Shown: positions 22,731-27,457 of the stretch, in pieces | How the letters are laid out: each line of letters opens with the position of its first letter | Numbering within the stretch: position 1 is the stretch's first letter | Translations under genes and position numbers: made by a program | Assembly: GCA_021647765.1 (NCBI GenBank) | Contig: JAKIUD010000042.1 | Span: forward strand, 1-27,457 | DNA: 27,457 bases | Source: Desulfuromusa sp. | GTDB lineage: Bacteria; Desulfobacterota; Desulfuromonadia; Desulfuromonadales; Geopsychrobacteraceae | Reading direction: 5' to 3' | Notes under the pieces: model-generated | Database searches by the model: none | Told to the model about the DNA's origin: nothing | What the model saw: only the letters and a program-made list of their open reading frames with translations

Positions 22731-22781
22731 ACTTTTGTAAGAGGCCTAACGGTTCAATTTCTTAGCGAGATCAATGGGATT

Positions 22782-23291
22782 CTATTTACCTGCGTCATAG
22801 GCTTTTATGAGCTTATCGGTCAAATCAACAACATCGTCAGCAACGTAAATGATGCCCCCCTCACTCCTTTCGATAATCATTGTATAGCCACCATCCTTAC
22901 CAAATCCCTGCAGAATCTCCGTCAGATCTTTAATAATCGCCTGGGTGCGTTTTGAATCTTCCTGTTGCAGTTTACGTTGCGCATCATTTTTAAATTTTTG
23001 TAGCTCCGCAACTCTTTTCTGGTATTCTTTGATTTTTTCAGCCTTGGCACTTTCAGAAAGAAGGTCGGCCTGTTTTTCCAGTTCTCCCTTCAATTTCAAA
23101 AATTCACCTTGTTTTATCTTAAACTCAGTTTCAAATTCTGTTGCCTGGGCAGCAATATCAGCTTTTGCTTGTGCCCCGGATTTGGACAGATTCAACGCTT
23201 TTTGTAGATCAACATAAGCAATTTTTGTTGCAGCAAAAGCGGGAACAGCAAGTAAAAGGAGGGCAACTAAAACAATAACAATTTTTCTCAT
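22782..23291 (-). CDS. skp: Skp/OmpH periplasmic chaperone
   Basis: 169 residues. A clear signal peptide (MRKIVIVLVALLLLAVPAFA, cleaved after AFA) precedes KIAYVDLQKALNLSKSGAQAK, the OmpH start signature. A long charged coiled-coil (about 45-125, for example FKIKQGEFLKLKGELEKQ) forms the tentacles, and the C-terminal YTMIIERSEGGIIYVADDVVDLTDKLI returns to the trimer base. It holds unfolded outer-membrane proteins for BamA in the periplasm. AGGAG lies 6 bases before the ATG. It follows bamA by 24 bases, the usual order. Confidence 0.94.
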   Translation of the reverse strand: MRKIVIVLVALLLLAVPAFAATKIAYVDLQKALNLSKSGAQAKADIAAQATEFETEFKIKQGEFLKLKGELEKQADLLSESAKAEKIKEYQKRVAELQKFKNDAQRKLQQEDSKRTQAIIKDLTEILQGFGKDGGYTMIIERSEGGIIYVADDVVDLTDKLIKAYDAGK

Positions 23292-23315
23292 GATTTTCTC
23301 CTGTAATGAAGCCTG

Positions 23316-25547
23316 TTAGAAGGCTTTTCCTATGGTAAATTCAAATATCGATTGTTTTTCATTATCCCGGGGAGACAAATTATATCCCCACTCAAAGCGC
23401 AATGGCCCCATCGGACTCTGCCAACGAATTCCTGCACCGACACTGTTACGCATATCGGAAAAATACTGATCATCATCGATCCAGGCATTCCCGGTATCGT
23501 AGAACAGAACCCCTTTCAGACCAAGATCTTTATAAATTGGAAACAGATATTCAAAGTTGAAATATCCCATTTTTTCACCACCGATAAAATCAGCCCCCAC
23601 TTTCGGACCGACCTCCCGATTTTCAAACCCCCGCATGGTTCTGATTCCACCCAGGAAAAACTTTTCCGTGATTGATACATCATCATCGTTGGTTGAAACA
23701 ACATAACCTACTTCACCGTGAATCGAAAAAACCGTCCCCCAGAACAACGGAAAGAATTGGCGATGATCTACAGTAGATTTGACAAAATCCTCCGTACCAC
23801 CTAACCCGGCATACTCAAGACTCAACCTGGTAATACCACCACGACTTGGATCTTGATAAAAATCGGTCGTATTGCGAATCCATTCTGTTGTGATTGAAGA
23901 TAGAGTTGATTGTCCTACTTGTTCCTTAACCCAGAGGCTTGCAATGTCAGAAACGTTCAGAATCTCCTGTTGCTCATAACGATAAGTCAGGAAAGCCTTT
24001 GAATTCCTGGTCACCGGATGGCCGGCACGAATTGATCCGCCGGTGCGGTGCTCATCGTAATCGTCATACTCCCTTTCCGACTTATAAATTTCGCCCCCCA
24101 GGATCCAGTCGGTATCAAGAAAATGTGGATCACTGATACCCAGAGAATAGGTTGTGCTGGTTGAACCAAACGAGCCACTTAAACTGAGACGAACCCCATA
24201 GCCCATAAAATTATCTTGGGAAAGTGACCCTTGAGCCATTAATTTGTCAGCTGAAGAATAACCAAGGCCGATTGAAAAGGTACCGGTCGGCTTCTCAGTA
24301 ACTTCAACATCAAGAATAGTTTTACCCTCTTTAGAGCCTGGTTTATTGGTCACATTGACTTCTTCAAAAAACCCCAGATTACGCACTCTGCGATTTGCAT
24401 CCTTAATCCTTCTGGCACTATAAAGATCCCCTTCAAGAAGAGGGATTTCCCGGCGAATCACCTTGTCACGGGTTTTTGTATTACCACTGATCTCAATCCG
24501 TTCGACAAACACCTGGATTCCCTGTTCGACTTCAAGATTCAGGTCAATCACATGGTGTTTTTTATCCTTATTCGTCAAGGGGGTCACGTTTGCGTAAGCA
24601 TAGCCCTTGTCTGCATAGAGATCTGTCAGCGCCAGAATACTGTCACGCAATTCTGCGCGACTGAAAATATCTCCAGGCTGTAGCTTGACCAGTGGCAACA
24701 ATTTATCCTCTGGAAACATCAGATCACCGGAAACCTTGACTGTTCCAACGGTGTATAGTGCCCCCTCATCAATTTCGATTACAATATCCAGATATTTATC
24801 TTTAACCAGAGTCACTTGAGCCGGCTTAACTTTGACGTCTTGATACCCTTTGTCATGATAGGCCGCTTTGATTCTTTCAATATCCAGATCCATAGTGTCT
24901 TTAAGGTAGGCGCCCCGGTCGGTGAGCCAAGAGAGAAACCAACGTTCCTTTGTTTCAATTTTCTTCATCAAATCTCTTTTTTTAAAAATCGTATTACCAA
25001 CAAACTTGATATTACGAATAAGAACCTGTTTCCCCTCAACAATCTTAAAGGTGAGGGTTGCTTCATTTTTCATATCAGTTTGCAATTCAGGTTTTATTTT
25101 TACCGCGTGATAACCATCCTCAATGTAGGCAGTTTTAATTTCACGAATGCTTTCATCGACCTTAATCCGACTATAGATTGACGGGGTTCTCAATTTTACC
25201 AACGGCCGCAGTTTTTCTTTGGAAAGTTCCTCGTTACCAGTAAATTCGATGCGGCGAATTAAAGGGAGTTCGTGAACGACAAAAGTGAGAATTTTTGCCC
25301 CCTGAACCTCTGTCAATTCAGCAGAAACATCGTCAAAACGACCCAAAGCAAAGAGGCTGTGCATTGCCTGATCTACGTCATCCTGGGAAATTTTGTCACC
25401 CGGCTTAATAGAGACTGCTGCCAGAACTGAAGCTGTTTCAATCCGGCTATTCCCCTCAATCTGGATATCAGCCACCGTAAAATCCTGAGCAGTAGCAAAT
25501 GTTGTTATCAATACGAAGAAAAGTGTCAGTAGTAATTTCTTTAACAT
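23316..25547 (-). CDS. bamA: Outer membrane protein assembly factor BamA
   Basis: About 743 residues. Signal peptide MLKKLLLTLFFVLITTFATAQ, then five POTRA repeats (roughly residues 24-420, each with a VxxIxIxGN-type strand such as DFTVADIQIEGNSRIE and VERIEISGNTKTRD). A 16-strand Omp85 beta-barrel follows, containing the conserved FFLGGIRTMRGFENREVGP (the RGF motif of the L6 loop). The chain ends FEFTIGKAF with the terminal Phe expected of outer-membrane barrels. It is the central insertase of the Bam complex. The ATG at 25547 has GAGGG 6 bases upstream; the TTG at 25553 overlaps that signal and is rejected. Confidence 0.96.
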   Translation of the reverse strand: MLKKLLLTLFFVLITTFATAQDFTVADIQIEGNSRIETASVLAAVSIKPGDKISQDDVDQAMHSLFALGRFDDVSAELTEVQGAKILTFVVHELPLIRRIEFTGNEELSKEKLRPLVKLRTPSIYSRIKVDESIREIKTAYIEDGYHAVKIKPELQTDMKNEATLTFKIVEGKQVLIRNIKFVGNTIFKKRDLMKKIETKERWFLSWLTDRGAYLKDTMDLDIERIKAAYHDKGYQDVKVKPAQVTLVKDKYLDIVIEIDEGALYTVGTVKVSGDLMFPEDKLLPLVKLQPGDIFSRAELRDSILALTDLYADKGYAYANVTPLTNKDKKHHVIDLNLEVEQGIQVFVERIEISGNTKTRDKVIRREIPLLEGDLYSARRIKDANRRVRNLGFFEEVNVTNKPGSKEGKTILDVEVTEKPTGTFSIGLGYSSADKLMAQGSLSQDNFMGYGVRLSLSGSFGSTSTTYSLGISDPHFLDTDWILGGEIYKSEREYDDYDEHRTGGSIRAGHPVTRNSKAFLTYRYEQQEILNVSDIASLWVKEQVGQSTLSSITTEWIRNTTDFYQDPSRGGITRLSLEYAGLGGTEDFVKSTVDHRQFFPLFWGTVFSIHGEVGYVVSTNDDDVSITEKFFLGGIRTMRGFENREVGPKVGADFIGGEKMGYFNFEYLFPIYKDLGLKGVLFYDTGNAWIDDDQYFSDMRNSVGAGIRWQSPMGPLRFEWGYNLSPRDNEKQSIFEFTIGKAF

Positions 25548-25583
25548 CTGCAACCCTCAGCATGGAAAAACAATAAAGTTACA

Positions 25584-25612
25584 ATTATAGAAAATAGCAT
25601 TAAGAACATCAA
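25584..25612 (-). promoter_or_regulatory. Sigma70-type promoter for bamA operon
   Basis: On the minus strand TTGATG (25612..25607) is followed after exactly 17 bases by a perfect TATAAT (25589..25584). The -35 box overlaps the last codons of lolD. Transcription would start near 25577, about 30 bases before the bamA ATG, so the bamA-skp-lpxD-fabZ-lpxA series can be expressed apart from lolCD. Confidence 0.8.
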
Positions 25613-26301
25613 TTTAAATTATCCCTGGCAAGAATTCCGTCTTCAATTTGCAGAGTTCGGTCAAGACTATTCGCCAAAGAAATATTATGGGTGACAATAA
25701 CCATTGTCAGGCCACGAATACGGTGCATCCGGTTGAGCAGCAACATAATTTCATCAGAGATACGGCTGTCCAGGTTTCCAGTCGGCTCATCTGCGAGCAA
25801 CAGTCGCGGTTCTCGAATCAGAGCACGAGCAATTGCAACCCGCTGTTGTTCTCCACCTGACAGAGCTCCTGGTTTGTGAGTCAGCCGATGTTCCAGACCA
25901 ACTTCTGCTAAAATTTCAGAGGCTTTTTTTGCTGCAATAGCTCGTCTGTCACCACCAATCAGAAGAGGCATCATAACGTTTTCCAATGCAGTAAATTCGG
26001 GTAGCAACTGATGGAACTGAAACACAAAACCAACGGTGCGATTACGAAAAGCATCAAGTTCAGCACCCCGCAACGCAAAAAGGCTCTTCCCCTCAAACAA
26101 GACTTCACCGGAAGTTGGATGATCCAACCCTCCGAGAATATGCATAAGCGTTGTCTTTCCGGCCCCGGATGTACCAACCACAGCAACTCGTTCTCCGGCG
26201 CATATTTTTAAATTGACGCCACGAAGAACGTTGATGATTCCACCCGGAGTCGTAAAACTCTTACCCAGCTCGGACACCTCAATCATCGCCTTCTCATTCA
26301 T
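25609..26301 (-). CDS. lolD: Lipoprotein-releasing ABC transporter, ATP-binding protein LolD
   Basis: 230 residues. Walker A GTSGAGKT (43-50), Q-loop FVFQFHQLLPEFTALENVMMPLL, signature LSGGEQQR (147-154), Walker B LLLADEPTGNLD (167-178) and switch VIVTHN. This pattern belongs to the LolD/MacB group, and linkage to lolC/E and bamA supports LolD. It powers release of lipoproteins from the inner membrane to LolA. The ATG at 26301 overlaps the lolC/E stop by 8 bases, with GAGG 9 bases upstream. An in-frame ATG at 26286 (MIEVSEL) is an alternative. Confidence 0.93.
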   Translation of the reverse strand: MNEKAMIEVSELGKSFTTPGGIINVLRGVNLKICAGERVAVVGTSGAGKTTLMHILGGLDHPTSGEVLFEGKSLFALRGAELDAFRNRTVGFVFQFHQLLPEFTALENVMMPLLIGGDRRAIAAKKASEILAEVGLEHRLTHKPGALSGGEQQRVAIARALIREPRLLLADEPTGNLDSRISDEIMLLLNRMHRIRGLTMVIVTHNISLANSLDRTLQIEDGILARDNLN

Positions 26302-27457
26302 AGCGGAGAGCCTCGGTTGGATCCATCCGCGAAGCTCGCCAGGCGGGATAGATAGTCGCCAACAGGCAAATACTCATGGCCATTACCATGACAATAACCA
26401 CATCGCTGAAAACAATGTCTGAAGGGAAGTGCTCCATCCCGTAAACAGTTTGATCAAAAATCCGGATAGCAAAAGTCTTTTCAAGAAATTTAATTGCAGT
26501 ATCAGCATAGGTTGCCAGAAAAACTCCCAATGCCGTCCCCAATCCAGTCCCCATCGTGCCAATAATTAAGCCTTCCATCATAAATATTTTCATGATACTG
26601 CAAGCATTGGCACCCATGGCACGTAGAATAGCAATATCACGGTTTTTTTCCATCACCACCATAATCAAGGTTGTCGCGATATTGAAGGCTGCAACCAGAA
26701 CAATAATACCCAAAATAATGAACAAACCTAACTTTTCCAACTTAAGAGCCGACAGAAAAGAGCCATAAATACTTTGCCAAGGGCGAATAACAGTCGGAAA
26801 CTCAAACTGGGCACTCAGGGAATCAGCAACCTCAGGAGCTTGTTCATAACGATCAACTTCAAGCTCAACACCGCTGACAACCCCTTCCATATCAAAAAAG
26901 TGTTGTGCAACGGGCAGAGGAATATACGCGTAAAAACTGTCAACCAGACTGCTCTGCTTTTCAAAAATAGCAACAACCCGAAACGGCTTCATTTTGGGGA
27001 TCATCCCAAAGGGGGTCATGGTAAATAATGGGGGAATCACGTTGATAGAGTCACCAACAGCCACACCAAGACTGCTCGCGGTATCGAGTCCGATGATAAT
27101 TCCAGGTCGATCAGTTTTCGTATTAAAAAACTGCTCAGCAGCTGGTTGTCCATCCAGGGTCATTAACGGTAGAGAAAAAATTCTATGTTCTGGTTCAATC
27201 CCCTTAACACTGACTGCTGATACATTTCCTTTGGAGAGTAGCATCGCTTCTTTAGAAACAAAGGGTGATGCCGAAATCACATGTGGAGTCTGTTTCGCCG
27301 CCGCTACCAACTCTTGTGGATTTTCAATCCCTTCACCAAAACGCTGGATTAATACATGCGGAACATTTCCCAGGATCTGCTTGCGTACACCATCGGTAAA
27401 ACCACTCATCACCGCCAGAACCAGAATCAACGCCGCAACTCCAAGGGTCACCCCGGC
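26294..27457 (-). CDS. lolC: Lipoprotein-releasing ABC transporter permease LolC/LolE (5' end outside window)
   Basis: The frame is open to the right edge (388 codons visible). The GTG at 27451 is internal: the two codons before it read Ala-Gly, completing the family segment AGVTLGVAALILVLAVMSGF, which is the first membrane span. The periplasmic region (about 50-250 of the visible part) follows. Three C-terminal spans come next: LGLFIILGIIVLVAAFNIATTLIMVV, IIGTMGTGLGTALGVFLATYA and VIVMVMAMSICLLATIYPAW. It ends in the FtsX-like YPAWRASRMDPTEALRYE. Only one permease is visible, as in bacteria where a single LolF-type homodimer serves. LolC, LolE and LolF cannot be told apart from this fragment. 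Confidence 0.9.
   Translation of the reverse strand, partial: AGVTLGVAALILVLAVMSGFTDGVRKQILGNVPHVLIQRFGEGIENPQELVAAAKQTPHVISASPFVSKEAMLLSKGNVSAVSVKGIEPEHRIFSLPLMTLDGQPAAEQFFNTKTDRPGIIIGLDTASSLGVAVGDSINVIPPLFTMTPFGMIPKMKPFRVVAIFEKQSSLVDSFYAYIPLPVAQHFFDMEGVVSGVELEVDRYEQAPEVADSLSAQFEFPTVIRPWQSIYGSFLSALKLEKLGLFIILGIIVLVAAFNIATTLIMVVMEKNRDIAILRAMGANACSIMKIFMMEGLIIGTMGTGLGTALGVFLATYADTAIKFLEKTFAIRIFDQTVYGMEHFPSDIVFSDVVIVMVMAMSICLLATIYPAWRASRMDPTEALRYE

Noticed and set aside
27449..27457. GTG at 27451 as the lolC/E start
   Set aside because: The frame stays open to the edge and the preceding Ala-Gly codons complete the conserved AGVTLGVAALI segment, so the gene is cut by the window.

Overview
The window reads as a Gram-negative chromosome, most likely a Desulfuromonadia/Geobacterales-type deltaproteobacterium. 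This is inferred from the gene order (bamA-skp-lpxD-fabZ-lpxA-lpxB-msbA-DUF374 acyltransferase-waaA-lpxK), moderate GC with AT-rich patches, and the kinds of small repeats and MNT/HEPN modules present. No rRNA, tRNA, CRISPR array or complete insertion sequence was seen. Every supported gene lies on the minus strand, so transcription runs from high to low coordinates. No stretch longer than about 185 bases lacks a gene.

Region 1 (27457 to about 14149, read right to left) is the core envelope-building block. It holds lolC/E (5' end cut by the window edge) and lolD for lipoprotein release, a strong sigma70-like promoter, bamA and skp for outer-membrane protein assembly, and lpxD, fabZ, lpxA and lpxB for lipid A. 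It continues with msbA (export), a DUF374/LpxJ-type late acyltransferase, waaA (Kdo transfer), lpxK (4'-kinase) and a 55-codon Trm112/YcaR-like zinc-ribbon gene. A REP-like inverted pair sits between skp and lpxD, and a terminator-like hairpin sits between lpxA and lpxB.

Region 2 (14139 to 2612) is the strain-variable glycan block. It holds an ELM1-like protein, two GT4 glycosyltransferases, an AT-rich Wzy/WaaL-type membrane protein, an unclassified GT-A-like transferase, a GT10 fucosyltransferase, gmd and fcl (GDP-L-fucose synthesis), comEA with its own terminator, a UDP-glucuronate 4-epimerase-like enzyme and a Wzz-like chain-length regulator. Together these predict a fucosylated surface glycan or LPS. 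No flippase, initiating sugar-phosphate transferase or GDP-mannose supply genes are in view.

Region 3 (2524 to 1) is a cluster of three different MNT nucleotidyltransferase/HEPN modules: a single-polypeptide MNT-HEPN fusion, a DUF86/HepT-type pair whose MNT has Ala in place of the motif Ser, and an HI0073/HI0074-type pair whose HEPN runs off the left edge. A small coiled-coil protein lies among them. Short REP-like palindromes and a perfect 44-bp tandem duplication punctuate the spaces. This is the most accessory and least described part of the window.
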